A stretch of 64,000 bases of DNA from a virus: positions 1 through 64,000 of the IMG/VR virus record IMGVR_UViG_3300037258_000375; one strand, given 5' to 3'. This document shows positions 48,677 through 56,724 of the stretch, piece by piece. Made by a program: the position numbers and the translations under genes. The first letter of the stretch is position 1. Each line of letters starts with the position of its first letter. The notes under the pieces are model-generated. The model was not told the origin of the DNA and did not search any database. It saw only the letters and a list, made by a program, of their open reading frames with translations.

Positions 48677-49252
48677 ATGATTAAAAGCTGGAAGCAAGAC
48701 CACGGTATAAGCAACGGCCCTGGAATCATCCTTGTCAATTCCAAGTACGTCCACAACGTCGCGGCGGCGATCCGCGCGGCGTCTTGCTTTGACGTGACTC
48801 GGCTTGTGTGGACGGGCAGCCGCGTCAATCCCGATCTACTCGACCGCCTGCCTCGCGAAGAGAGGATGAAGGGCTACAAAGACATCCTGTGGACACACGA
48901 CGTCAAGGACCGGCCCTTTGATTTATTCTCGCCTCGCGTCGTTCCGGTGTGCGTGGAGTTGCTCGAAAACTCCGAACCGCTCACAACCTTCGAACACCCT
49001 GATAACGCTGTGTACGTGTTCGGACCTGAAGATGGGGGAGTGCCGCAAGTGCTGCGCCGCTTCTGCCATCGCTTCGTTCACATTCAATCGAACCACTGCC
49101 TCAATCTTTCGGCAGCGGTGAATGTGGTTCTTCATGACAGAAAGTCTAAACGGCAGATCGCGGGCCTTGAGCCCATCTTGCCAACCGGCGAAATGCTCAA
49201 TGAACACAGAGGCCCGATGGAGATTGCCATAGCGGGATGGGATGGGTACTGA
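48677..49252 (+). CDS. SpoU/SPOUT-family RNA methyltransferase-like protein
   Basis: 191 aa from the ATG at 48677 (GAGG ATAGCT before it); a GTG at 48665 is less likely. VNSKYVHNVAAAIRAASCF at the start, YVFGPEDGGVPQ in the middle and HCLNLSAAVNVVLHDR near the end are motifs 1-3 of the SPOUT knot. Such enzymes methylate ribose or bases of tRNA or rRNA. The phage target is unknown. Confidence 0.8.
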   Translation: MIKSWKQDHGISNGPGIILVNSKYVHNVAAAIRAASCFDVTRLVWTGSRVNPDLLDRLPREERMKGYKDILWTHDVKDRPFDLFSPRVVPVCVELLENSEPLTTFEHPDNAVYVFGPEDGGVPQVLRRFCHRFVHIQSNHCLNLSAAVNVVLHDRKSKRQIAGLEPILPTGEMLNEHRGPMEIAIAGWDGY

Positions 49253-49432
49253 ATGCTGACCAAATTCTGGACGGTATGCAAACCATGCAACGGACGCGGT
49301 GAAGTCAATCCAAACTCTCCACATGCGCGCAAGCCGCCGAAGATGACCGGAGAGATTACGGATCGCACCACGAGCGTTTGTAAGAAGTGCTCCGGGTGCG
49401 GGATGCAGTGGAATATGACGAGGGGGAAATGA
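49253..49432 (+). CDS. Zinc-finger small protein
   Basis: 59 aa. CKPCNGRGEV then CKKCSGCGMQW are CxxC modules. It starts one base after the methyltransferase stop. Related in style to 39045 and 47820. Confidence 0.55.
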   Translation: MLTKFWTVCKPCNGRGEVNPNSPHARKPPKMTGEITDRTTSVCKKCSGCGMQWNMTRGK

Positions 49433-49668
49433 TGAGAACTTGGTGGATTGCTCCTGGTGACAATGAAAAAGTGATGCGCGGTGACGAGGTGATCGCTACC
49501 ATCACAACAATGAAAAGCGGGAACTATCGCTGGGACGGAATGAATATGTATCGTGAAAACTTCTTAATGAAGGACCATATCTTGGAGGACGTCAAGTATT
49601 TTTACCGCTACCCGCACCGTCGCAAAACTGTCATCACATTTAAGAGCGGCAGAAAGGTCGTGCTCTGA
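49429..49668 (+). CDS. Hypothetical protein
   Basis: 79 aa from the ATG at 49429 (ATGA with the previous stop). Small beta-rich protein (WWIAPGDNEKVMRGDEVI, then KTVITFKSGRKVVL). Not recognised. Confidence 0.6.
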   Translation: MMRTWWIAPGDNEKVMRGDEVIATITTMKSGNYRWDGMNMYRENFLMKDHILEDVKYFYRYPHRRKTVITFKSGRKVVL

Positions 49669-49886
49669 TGAGCGACCGCTGGTATAAGAATCACCGCCTG
49701 GAGTGGATCGCCGAGATGCTCCGCATTTATGGCTTCATCAACCGCGAGCACGTGATGCGGAAGTTTGGCATCTCGACACCGCAAGCTTCGAAAGACCTGA
49801 ACGACTTTCAGAAGAAGAATCCGAACGCGGTGAGTTACGATCTTAGCGTTAAGAAATTTATTGCTCGGGATGGACGGAAGATATGA
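49668..49886 (+). CDS. Winged helix-turn-helix protein
   Basis: 72 aa. EWIAEMLRIYGFINREHVMR then GISTPQASKDLNDFQ matches DeoR/MarR-like N-terminal helix-turn-helix elements. The ATG overlaps the preceding stop by one base, and it is coupled to the recombinase gene by four bases, so it may control it. Confidence 0.65.
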   Translation: MSDRWYKNHRLEWIAEMLRIYGFINREHVMRKFGISTPQASKDLNDFQKKNPNAVSYDLSVKKFIARDGRKI

Positions 49887-50581
49887 CTGCATCGAATGAA
49901 TCCGAAGTTTACCGCGCGGTCTGTTACATGCGCTGCTCAGGCGATGGCCAGATTCTCGGAGACACCTGGGAACGCCAGCGCGAGGTGATCTTCAAACACG
50001 CCTTGGCGAACGACTTTGACGTGGTTGAGGAGTTCCGAGACGAGGGTGTCACCGGCAAGATGGAACTGGAGAATCGCGCAGGGCTGTCCGCTTGTATGCA
50101 GTTCATCCAGGCGAACAGCATCAAGTTGGTCTTGGTCGAGTCCAGCGACCGGCTCGCCCGCGACATGATCGTGGCTGAGGTCATCGTGCGCGAGTTCCAG
50201 AAGATCGGCGTCAAGGTGATCGCGGCCTCGGGGGGTGTGGACCTCACCGCAGGCGACGATCTGAATCCAACCGCCAAGCTGATCCGGCAAATCCTCGCCG
50301 CAATCGCCGAGTTCGACCGCTGTGTCACCGTGCTCAAGCTGCGCGGCGCGCGCGAGCGCATCCGAAGCAAGAACGGGAAGTGTGAAGGCCAGCACGCCTT
50401 CGGCGAGAAGCCCGAAGAGCATGAGACCATGGAAGCGATTAGAAATTTCCGCGCCATCGGATGGACCTGTAAGACGATTGCCGACACCCTCAATGAGCGT
50501 TCTTTCCGGACCCGCTCCGGACGGCCTTGGCACCGATCCACGGTCGCGAAGATTCTCGCGCGTAAAGCTACCACCAACTAA
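49883..50581 (+). CDS. Serine recombinase (resolvase/invertase family)
   Basis: 232 aa. Catalytic serine in YMRCSGDGQI (S19), followed by TWERQREVI, VESSDRLARD, and a recombinase-type C-terminal DNA-binding part (RSGRPWHRSTVAKIL). It is short compared with large serine integrases. It may act as an integrase, resolvase or invertase. Its 3' end overlaps the next convergent gene by 14 bases. No attachment site was identified. Confidence 0.85.
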   Translation: MTASNESEVYRAVCYMRCSGDGQILGDTWERQREVIFKHALANDFDVVEEFRDEGVTGKMELENRAGLSACMQFIQANSIKLVLVESSDRLARDMIVAEVIVREFQKIGVKVIAASGGVDLTAGDDLNPTAKLIRQILAAIAEFDRCVTVLKLRGARERIRSKNGKCEGQHAFGEKPEEHETMEAIRNFRAIGWTCKTIADTLNERSFRTRSGRPWHRSTVAKILARKATTN

Positions 50582-51245
50582 TCTTCAGATTGCTTACCAG
50601 GATCGACCAAGGCGCGCCAGCCGGTAGACTTCCCAATTGCACCTGGACGTACACGCCCGGAGTCCAGTTGCTGGCCGTGGCGGGCATGTTGCCCAGCGAC
50701 GTCGGAACCTGGGACACCATCTTGTCGCACTCGTAGCTCACCACAGAGCAAGTCTTCGCTGTGAGGTTGAACGAGTACGCCCACTTCACTTTGTGCTGCA
50801 CGTTCGGCTTGAGCGCACCCAAGAGCAGCCCGGTCGAGGTCCAGTTCCCGATGTCGATCTGGCCGGTCGCCACGTGGCGCTGGCCGCTCAGGTTGTACTT
50901 CATCCCACCCGTGACAATCAGGAGATCGGTCTCGATCACGTTCGCGTTGGTCGGGGTACCGGCGTCGATATCCAGGCCGTACGACAGAGACACATTGCCG
51001 GTGTTGACAGGAATCTGCCGAGGCTCGGCCACGCCGTTGAGCACACCGGCCTGCGCCGGGTAAAACTCGACGGCAGGGTACGACCCAGGCTGGCTGTTTC
51101 CCGAGGTCCAGCAGAGCAGGGTGGTTTTCTTGGCGGGCACTAGACGGGACCCGTAGGCGAGAGGGGGAACGCCCCCTATCGGGGTCGCCGCAGTGTTGAC
51201 ATGGACACCCCACAAAGTGGTCGGATCGAGCCGGTCGATGAGCAT
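50568..51245 (-). CDS. Beta-rich virion-like protein
   Basis: 225 aa, mostly beta strands and turns (for example GSYPAVEFYPAQAGVL), low in charge, with ISWW at the C-terminus. The style resembles phage tail or fibre proteins. It is encoded convergently with the recombinase and overlaps its stop by 14 bases. The place far from the capsid genes is unusual. The motif AAGCGCAGAGTAAG upstream is near 51327-51339. Confidence 0.5.
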   Translation of the reverse strand: MLIDRLDPTTLWGVHVNTAATPIGGVPPLAYGSRLVPAKKTTLLCWTSGNSQPGSYPAVEFYPAQAGVLNGVAEPRQIPVNTGNVSLSYGLDIDAGTPTNANVIETDLLIVTGGMKYNLSGQRHVATGQIDIGNWTSTGLLLGALKPNVQHKVKWAYSFNLTAKTCSVVSYECDKMVSQVPTSLGNMPATASNWTPGVYVQVQLGSLPAGAPWSILVSNLKISWW

Positions 51246-51326
51246 AAAGTCTCCTGGACTTTATGATGCACCCAAATCGATCCAAAAACACCCTAAAAGC
51301 GACCGTGGAGCGGCACATGAACTGCG

Positions 51327-51339
51327 CTTACTCTGCGCT
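51327..51339 (-). promoter_or_regulatory. AGCGCAGAGTAA motif copy
   Basis: AGCGCAGAGTAAG on the minus strand, matching the core of the promoters at 44230 and 38051, about 80 bases before the gene at 51245. No TTGACA is found at the usual distance, so it may be a partial promoter or an operator. Confidence 0.4.
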
Positions 51340-51409
51340 TTTCGACCCCGTTTCGCCGAAGAGACGTGTATGTCACCTGTAAAGCTATCTACGTGTAATT
51401 TCTATCGCT

Positions 51410-51904
51410 TCACTCCGGGAACAGGCCGTACTTTGGCTCTGTGGAAAGCAGCCCGCTCGACGCTTTTCGCAACTCTTCAGTCGGAACGTCGAAAAAGCTC
51501 TGCTTTCCGGCCCACGGGATGGGGTTTCTGAGCTTGATTGGATCGCGCAGAACAAACGCATAGCGGAGCTTTCTGTCGTCTCCATATTGCCGGTAGTCGC
51601 CCCACACGATCTGCCATGGTTCCCTCGCCGGAGCGACGTCGCAAGCGGGCTGGCAACGCACGAGATCGACGGTGCCGATGATGCACCCAAAGGGTAGCTG
51701 AGACCACTTCATACCCAGCATCGTGAGCTTCGGCTCGTAGAACGCGCGAGTGCTTTTGTCCTGGTGCTTGGCCGCGTGGATCGCGATCCGGCCCCGGACG
51801 GCGGTCGGCCAGCCGCGCGTTTCGTCCGGCTTTACCATCCGGCCCTGGTCGTCTTTCTCGAAGATGACGGACGCCCACGGCTGCCATAAGCTGAGGCACT
51901 TCAT
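51410..51904 (-). CDS. ASCH-domain protein
   Basis: 164 aa. The start MKCLSLWQPWASVIF, then ETRGWPTAVRGRIAIHAAKH, carries the ASCH fold motifs, a PUA-like RNA-binding beta barrel also seen in nucleic-acid modification and coactivator proteins. Present in many phages; role unclear. Confidence 0.75.
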   Translation of the reverse strand: MKCLSLWQPWASVIFEKDDQGRMVKPDETRGWPTAVRGRIAIHAAKHQDKSTRAFYEPKLTMLGMKWSQLPFGCIIGTVDLVRCQPACDVAPAREPWQIVWGDYRQYGDDRKLRYAFVLRDPIKLRNPIPWAGKQSFFDVPTEELRKASSGLLSTEPKYGLFPE

Positions 51905-51914
51905 ATCAGGCTCC

Positions 51915-52679
51915 TCACGTTTTCCGACTCCACCGCTGGATGGGATTGATTAGCTCGATGTCGTCCGGAATTCTTTTGCCGAGGTAGAGCGCTTCGTCTG
52001 TGCGCGCATAATCCGTAATGGGGATCGGCGTACAGTGTGGAAAGGTGCCAACCGCCGCGATGATCTTAAAGTGGTTTTTGAGCGTCTCTCGCGCCTTCTC
52101 TGAAATCTGGAACCAGTCATCAACCATAACCTCTTGACCGCATCCTCGGAGGCTGTGAAGCTCCTCACTCCCGACGAAGTCAAGGCGGGCGAACTGATGG
52201 GGGCGTCCTTCGCGGAGACGGCGGCGGGCAGCTTCGGCGATGATGTTCTCTTTGTGCGGAGAGATGATCGTGATGTGGCTCTGCGTTTGACTTGCGACCT
52301 CTTCCGCGCTATCGAACAAGGCGGTGGTCTTTCCACTGCGGCGCTCGCAGTGCAGAACTGTTCCCTGCCGAAACGCGTCACGCATCATGCCGGTGCGTAT
52401 TGTCACAAGCTCAGGCGAGGGGCTTGTGCAAGATCGCATGTGATCGTCCAGCCTGTCGATGATATTGTGCGCGTACGTATGGAACCGCCGTGCATACTCC
52501 ACGAACATCTCGCGCGCAACTTCGACCGGGATCGCGTCACATCTATGCTGCGCTTGCTCCTCGTAACTGTTGAGCATCCGGTTAAAGTGTTCTTCATCTG
52601 GATCGCGGCGTCGCGAAAGAGGAAGCATCGCTGGCTCAAATTTCTCGAACGGGCTTATTGAAAAATACTCCATTTGCAA
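51915..52679 (-). CDS. P-loop ATPase (packaging/helicase-like)
   Basis: 254 aa. Walker A is ERRSGKTTALF (112-122) and EVMVDDWFQ resembles Walker B. The flanking strand-helix order fits a terminase- or helicase-like ATPase core. No nuclease half follows, so it is not a second full terminase. It stands in a small-gene block and may load or move DNA. Confidence 0.65.
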   Translation of the reverse strand: MQMEYFSISPFEKFEPAMLPLSRRRDPDEEHFNRMLNSYEEQAQHRCDAIPVEVAREMFVEYARRFHTYAHNIIDRLDDHMRSCTSPSPELVTIRTGMMRDAFRQGTVLHCERRSGKTTALFDSAEEVASQTQSHITIISPHKENIIAEAARRRLREGRPHQFARLDFVGSEELHSLRGCGQEVMVDDWFQISEKARETLKNHFKIIAAVGTFPHCTPIPITDYARTDEALYLGKRIPDDIELINPIQRWSRKT

Positions 52680-52723
52680 TTATGGAACTATCGAGGTCGC
52701 CGATTTTCAAGCAGTCCTCTTGT

Positions 52724-53260
52724 TTATGCCCCGCGCGAAACAGTGAGAGAATCAATTTCGCCGAATAGTTCATATATATCATCCCAGTCTGGTGGATCGT
52801 AATCTTCTTTCTCCTCGTTCCATTTACCGCAAAACGGATTCACGCTCACTGATGTGCAGTGCAAACCAATCCCCGGTACATCCGGATTCGACAAGAAAAG
52901 CTCTCGCAGCGCTGGCCAGTGATTGACATTATCCGATGGAATCGAAAAGTCTTCGAGAAATACCTTGATCGCGTCGGCCATGCGCGGGTAGTCCTTCTTC
53001 GCGACATAAGCACGATCAAAGGTAAGCATGAAAACGGCTTTGTGCTCCGTTTTTACGCGCGGGTCTTTCCAGAGATTCCACAAGGTGTCCCCGAGTTGCA
53101 TGTAGCCCTTGTTCGGGTGGTCATAAGACCTCGTTACGCTCAGATAGCGAGCGGCCATCAGTTCCCAAATTATCGGAGCCGACCCCCAGCTATTGCCGTA
53201 TTCATCCAGCACGTCCACCCTATCTCCTGGATAAACTGCTATAACATCCGTCTGGCTCAT
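52724..53260 (-). CDS. Hypothetical protein
   Basis: 178 aa from the ATG at 53260 (ATGA with the upstream stop). Acidic N- and C-terminal parts with YPGDRVDVLDEYGNSWGSA, later NPFCGKWNEEKEDYDPP. Not recognised. Confidence 0.6.
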   Translation of the reverse strand: MSQTDVIAVYPGDRVDVLDEYGNSWGSAPIIWELMAARYLSVTRSYDHPNKGYMQLGDTLWNLWKDPRVKTEHKAVFMLTFDRAYVAKKDYPRMADAIKVFLEDFSIPSDNVNHWPALRELFLSNPDVPGIGLHCTSVSVNPFCGKWNEEKEDYDPPDWDDIYELFGEIDSLTVSRGA

Positions 53261-53493
53261 GTCGTCATCTCCCCGAGCTTCTCCTTCGTCTCGTTGAACT
53301 GCTTTCTGTTGTAGAGCAGCAGACAAGCTATAAGCTCTCCGGTTACGAGGCTGCCAACCACATCCCCGGCAATGCCCATCGTGACCTGGGTGCCCAAGCG
53401 GCACTTCGTCGCTTGCACAACGTCTACGCCAAGGCGGATGTCCAGATTATCGTCGGCCATCTTTTTCAGTACATCGAAACTGTTCACTGGCAT
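53257..53493 (-). CDS. Hypothetical membrane-associated small protein
   Basis: 78 aa. VTMGIAGDVVGSLVTGELIA then CLLLYNRK forms a hydrophobic stretch, and the ends are polar. Possibly one membrane-embedded hairpin. Coupled to 52724 by ATGA. Confidence 0.5.
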   Translation of the reverse strand: MPVNSFDVLKKMADDNLDIRLGVDVVQATKCRLGTQVTMGIAGDVVGSLVTGELIACLLLYNRKQFNETKEKLGEMTT

Positions 53494-53505
53494 CCTATTC
53501 CTCCG

Positions 53506-53706
53506 TCAGAGCCCGAGCGTCTTCCCAGCGTACGGCTCTTTCTTGTCTTCTGACTCTTCATCGTTCACGTGAATATCTTCAAAATACGTGGCCACGCACT
53601 TGATGATTCCAATGACCAAACAGAGCGTGAAAATCGCGGCTGGGAATAACAGTTCCCAAGCGATCCGAACCTCGATATATTCACGCCAAGTGATTGCGTG
53701 ATCCAC
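53506..53706 (-). CDS. Small membrane protein
   Basis: 66 aa. LLFPAAIFTLCLVIGIIKCV (19-38) is a single membrane helix, followed by an acidic tail (DESEDKKEPYAGK). Its start overlaps the HNH gene end by 26 bases. Confidence 0.55.
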   Translation of the reverse strand: MDHAITWREYIEVRIAWELLFPAAIFTLCLVIGIIKCVATYFEDIHVNDEESEDKKEPYAGKTLGL

Positions 53707-54178
53707 TCAGACTCCTGGGCGGTGGTCGTAGCCCCGCTTTACGTTCGTCGCGAAATCTTTGTTGCTTTTGCCGCTCACACTCTCTACATCTACGTGATCC
53801 TTTTCGCGAGTCGATTATTAGATTCTCTCCCTCATAGGGATGACCGCGTGGACAGTGAGTTTTTCTGCTCTCTTTATTGTTTGTCACTAGGTCAGCATTA
53901 AGAGCCTGCTCCCGAGGAGTTGCCCACCGACAGTTTTCAGCGGTGTAATCTCCATTATTGTTTTCACGATCTAATGTCTTCCCTGGTGGTCGTTCGCCCA
54001 TGTCTGCATAAAAATTCGCGAAACTGTTCTGCCAGCGTTCACAAATCTTTATCCCACGTCCGCCATAGCGCGGGTATTTGTGGGATTTTGAATTGAGGCA
54101 TCGTTCTTTCATTGCGCGCCACGAACGATACGTCCGCGTTTCTCCCTGCTTTCGCGTGCTGTGCCCATGTTTCTTCAT
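53681..54178 (-). CDS. HNH endonuclease with zinc-finger tail
   Basis: 165 aa. The HNH core has RWQNSFANFYADMGERPPGK, then LDRENNNGDYTAENCRWATP, as in phage HNH homing proteins with YGGRGI before it. The C-terminus has THCPRGHPYEGENL and RRCRECERQK, a separate zinc unit. It is tightly fitted between two genes with four-base (ATGA) and 26-base overlaps. Confidence 0.8.
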   Translation of the reverse strand: MKKHGHSTRKQGETRTYRSWRAMKERCLNSKSHKYPRYGGRGIKICERWQNSFANFYADMGERPPGKTLDRENNNGDYTAENCRWATPREQALNADLVTNNKESRKTHCPRGHPYEGENLIIDSRKGSRRCRECERQKQQRFRDERKAGLRPPPRSLSGSRNHLA

Positions 54179-54945
54179 ATTGCCGACATCGGATCATCAA
54201 GTGTATGCTGCTGAGCGCGTTTCCAAAAGTCATGCTCATCTGCCCTGATAGCCAATAAGTCCGCCAACACTTGGTCTGATGGCGGATATACGCCCACGTG
54301 GGTGCCTTGATACCAGCCGAGACAATGGGAACACAAGGCTGCGAGAAAATGGAAATAGACCTTGTCCGCTTTTTTCTCCGGCTTCAGCGCGAGAGTGGGA
54401 AGGCCCTTGCGCAGGCAGTACATCACGCCAGAGCGCTTGCTCTTCTCCAGAAAGGCCCCGGCGAGAATGTAGCTGTCATGCTGCACTTCGTTGAGACGCC
54501 GGAGCAGTGCGCCCATGGCCTTCCACTCCGCAACGGGCTTTACCGCTCCGGCTTGGCAGATCATCGAAGTGATGTACATGTCGAGACGTTCGTTTGTGGT
54601 CACGAACTTCTCCACGATTGCGCCCTTCGAATGCTTCGCCACCGCGATTGTTTTTGGCCGCGTCGTCCAGACATTCACGACCATAGGCGAGTCGTCCTGC
54701 TCATCGACGTCCGAGGTGGAGCACACGCGCACTTCAGGAACGCCATTCATCGAGACAGGCACATCGTGACCGTGCTTGTCGGCAAGCGGGCAGCCCTTCG
54801 CAAGAACGATCTTGCGATCCTGGTCGAAGATGCTCACGATGGGCACGCCGTGGTGCCAGCCGCGCGCTTTGCAGAGTTCATGCACGCCGGATCGGAGAGA
54901 TTCCCAGGTGAGTTCTCCCTTGATGGGCAGTAGGTCTGTGGCCAT
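54175..54945 (-). CDS. Hypothetical protein
   Basis: 256 aa from the ATG at 54945. Mixed alpha/beta with VPIVSIFDQDRKIVLAKGCP, then VVNVWTTRPKTIAVAKHSK. The C-terminal part carries FLAALCSHCLGWYQGTH. The pair of cysteines and histidines could bind metal. No family recognised. Confidence 0.6.
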   Translation of the reverse strand: MATDLLPIKGELTWESLRSGVHELCKARGWHHGVPIVSIFDQDRKIVLAKGCPLADKHGHDVPVSMNGVPEVRVCSTSDVDEQDDSPMVVNVWTTRPKTIAVAKHSKGAIVEKFVTTNERLDMYITSMICQAGAVKPVAEWKAMGALLRRLNEVQHDSYILAGAFLEKSKRSGVMYCLRKGLPTLALKPEKKADKVYFHFLAALCSHCLGWYQGTHVGVYPPSDQVLADLLAIRADEHDFWKRAQQHTLDDPMSAI

Positions 54946-54946
54946 A

Positions 54947-55312
54947 CTATCCTCCACTTCGCGGCGCAATCGCCACCGTTCGTCCAGATTCCGGACTCAC
55001 TCTCCCATACGATGCCCTACGTGGCAGCCCCTTCGGCCTGCCACGGCCTTTCTTGCGAGGCACTGTCTCCACGGCTTCATCGGGAGTTTCCTGTGTGTCC
55101 AGGCGAATCATGAGCTTGTTCGTCACCGGATCGTAGCCCAACACCCTGTACGTGTGAGTCACATCGCCGATTTCCCTTTCGAGAAAGACGGCGGACCCGG
55201 ACTTGATGAGATCGCCGACGAGCTTGGCAGCTTGCTTGCGGCCATCCTCGTTCGTTGTGTCGATCTCTGAGTTGTCATCGCCGGAAAAGCTATTGAGGAT
55301 TTGGATATTCAT
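54947..55312 (-). CDS. Hypothetical protein with AT-hook-like basic tail
   Basis: 121 aa. Residues 80-100 carry PRKKGRGRPKGLPRR, an AT-hook-like motif for the minor groove of A/T DNA. The first part is acidic and helical. Its ATG overlaps the stop of the synthetase gene. Confidence 0.6.
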   Translation of the reverse strand: MNIQILNSFSGDDNSEIDTTNEDGRKQAAKLVGDLIKSGSAVFLEREIGDVTHTYRVLGYDPVTNKLMIRLDTQETPDEAVETVPRKKGRGRPKGLPRRASYGRVSPESGRTVAIAPRSGG

Positions 55313-56445
55313 ATGACCACCTCTGAGTACAACACCCGTTCTATCGCGCTCGGTCCATGTGCCGTGATGGCCACAGGCACACGTAGGTTCGCCGCCATCG
55401 AGTAGAGAAAATCAACTTCCGACTCACCGATACGTGGCAGGTAGTCTAGGTGGCTCACTGCGAGGTAATCGACACCGCCGATGATTCGGAGAGCCCGCCG
55501 CGCCATGTTGAAATCGAACTGCCCCACCCGAAACTTTCCCTGAAGCGAGCTATCGGAGTTGTGTAGCTCTGGCAAATCGAGCGCTGGGTCTTCGCTCGGG
55601 AACGGACCGGCACCGTGGCGCGTGTAATAGCTGCGCAGGCAGCCGACGCGGGTACGCTCTTTGACTTTCGCTTCATCGAGAAGTGTATTCGCATTTTCGA
55701 AGGTAGTGTTCGTCCAGGTGTTGTGCGGCGCGGTGCCGTACGTCTCATCGAGCATCACGCCCTGTGCGCCCTCAAAGACCATGCATTCTTCCGGCTTGAA
55801 GTGATCGACGATCTTGGCTGGCCAACTCTCGAAGTCGGCCATGGTCCGGCTGAGAACTGCTATGTCTTTGCTGCGATGAATGACGATGCCCAGTTCTTCC
55901 CGAAGCTTCACGATCTCATCGAGAAGCATATCCGAGATAAATGTGAGCTTACGGCGGAGCGTGACCAGATTCTGCGTGTCACCAGCGTAGGGAACATAGA
56001 GCGGGTGCTTTATCTGCATCTCTCGCGCCACACCGATGCCCATTCCGCAGCTTCCATGTCTTGCATCGCCGCGCGCCATCTCGCGAAGTTGATTGAGATG
56101 CTTATGAAACGGCGTGACCAGGAGCGCTCTCTGATCGACTGTGGTGCGGTCCCATACGTCTCCCGCCAGATTTGAAAGCTCTTCTGCCTCTCGCATCATC
56201 GACACCGGATCGATAACCATGTAGCGCGAGAGAAATGTCTTCACGTGCGGGTTCGCCAGTGTTCCCGCTCCAAACTGCGCGAAGGTGTGGTGGTCTCCCT
56301 CTGGAGTAACCACGTTGTGCGCCGCCTGAGAGCCGCCGTTATAGCGCACCACTAGATCGACCGGATATTCACGACATAATTTATCGACACATGCCCCCTT
56401 GCCTTCGTCTCCGAAGGCAAGTCCTGCCACAAGAAATGCTTTCAT
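55309..56445 (-). CDS. Adenylosuccinate synthetase family enzyme (PurZ candidate)
   Basis: 378 aa, shorter than cellular PurA (about 430). GLAFGDEGKGACVDKL is the phosphate-loop motif with the catalytic D kept (D13), GGSQAAHN has the catalytic-histidine-type position, and VFEGAQGVMLDETYGTAPH matches the PurA IMP-site core. The nucleotide-base loop reads VSHLDYL instead of TKLD, so the donor may not be GTP. Phages use PurZ relatives of this size to make 2-aminoadenine precursors; the retained D is as in the PurZ0-like type. PurA itself remains possible. Confidence 0.75.
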   Translation of the reverse strand: MKAFLVAGLAFGDEGKGACVDKLCREYPVDLVVRYNGGSQAAHNVVTPEGDHHTFAQFGAGTLANPHVKTFLSRYMVIDPVSMMREAEELSNLAGDVWDRTTVDQRALLVTPFHKHLNQLREMARGDARHGSCGMGIGVAREMQIKHPLYVPYAGDTQNLVTLRRKLTFISDMLLDEIVKLREELGIVIHRSKDIAVLSRTMADFESWPAKIVDHFKPEECMVFEGAQGVMLDETYGTAPHNTWTNTTFENANTLLDEAKVKERTRVGCLRSYYTRHGAGPFPSEDPALDLPELHNSDSSLQGKFRVGQFDFNMARRALRIIGGVDYLAVSHLDYLPRIGESEVDFLYSMAANLRVPVAITAHGPSAIERVLYSEVVI

Positions 56446-56724
56446 TTATTCCCCCAGGTTCTTTATACACACCGTAAATGCAGTGAGCGGGCGGTTCGGC
56501 CTCCCGTCCGGGCGAAGCGGATGCGTGTCGCTGATCTGACGGTAGAAGGTCATAGCCTGCGCCCCATCGTCGAATCGCTTCGCCTCGGCGAGGTTGAAGG
56601 TCGTAGTGAGATCGCCATGGCCGTCGTGACCGTTAGGGTCGTACGTTTTCACATACGACCCCTCCAGTTCGGACGGCAATGACTCAAGCCCGCCAAGCCG
56701 TTCGATTTGGATAACGGCGCTCAC
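56446..56724 (-). CDS. Hypothetical protein
   Basis: 92 aa. Beta-rich start and YVKTYDPNGHDGHGDLTTTF, then FDDGAQAMTFYRQISD. It lies in the block between the VWA gene and the synthetase. Unknown function. Confidence 0.6.
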   Translation of the reverse strand: MSAVIQIERLGGLESLPSELEGSYVKTYDPNGHDGHGDLTTTFNLAEAKRFDDGAQAMTFYRQISDTHPLRPDGRPNRPLTAFTVCIKNLGE

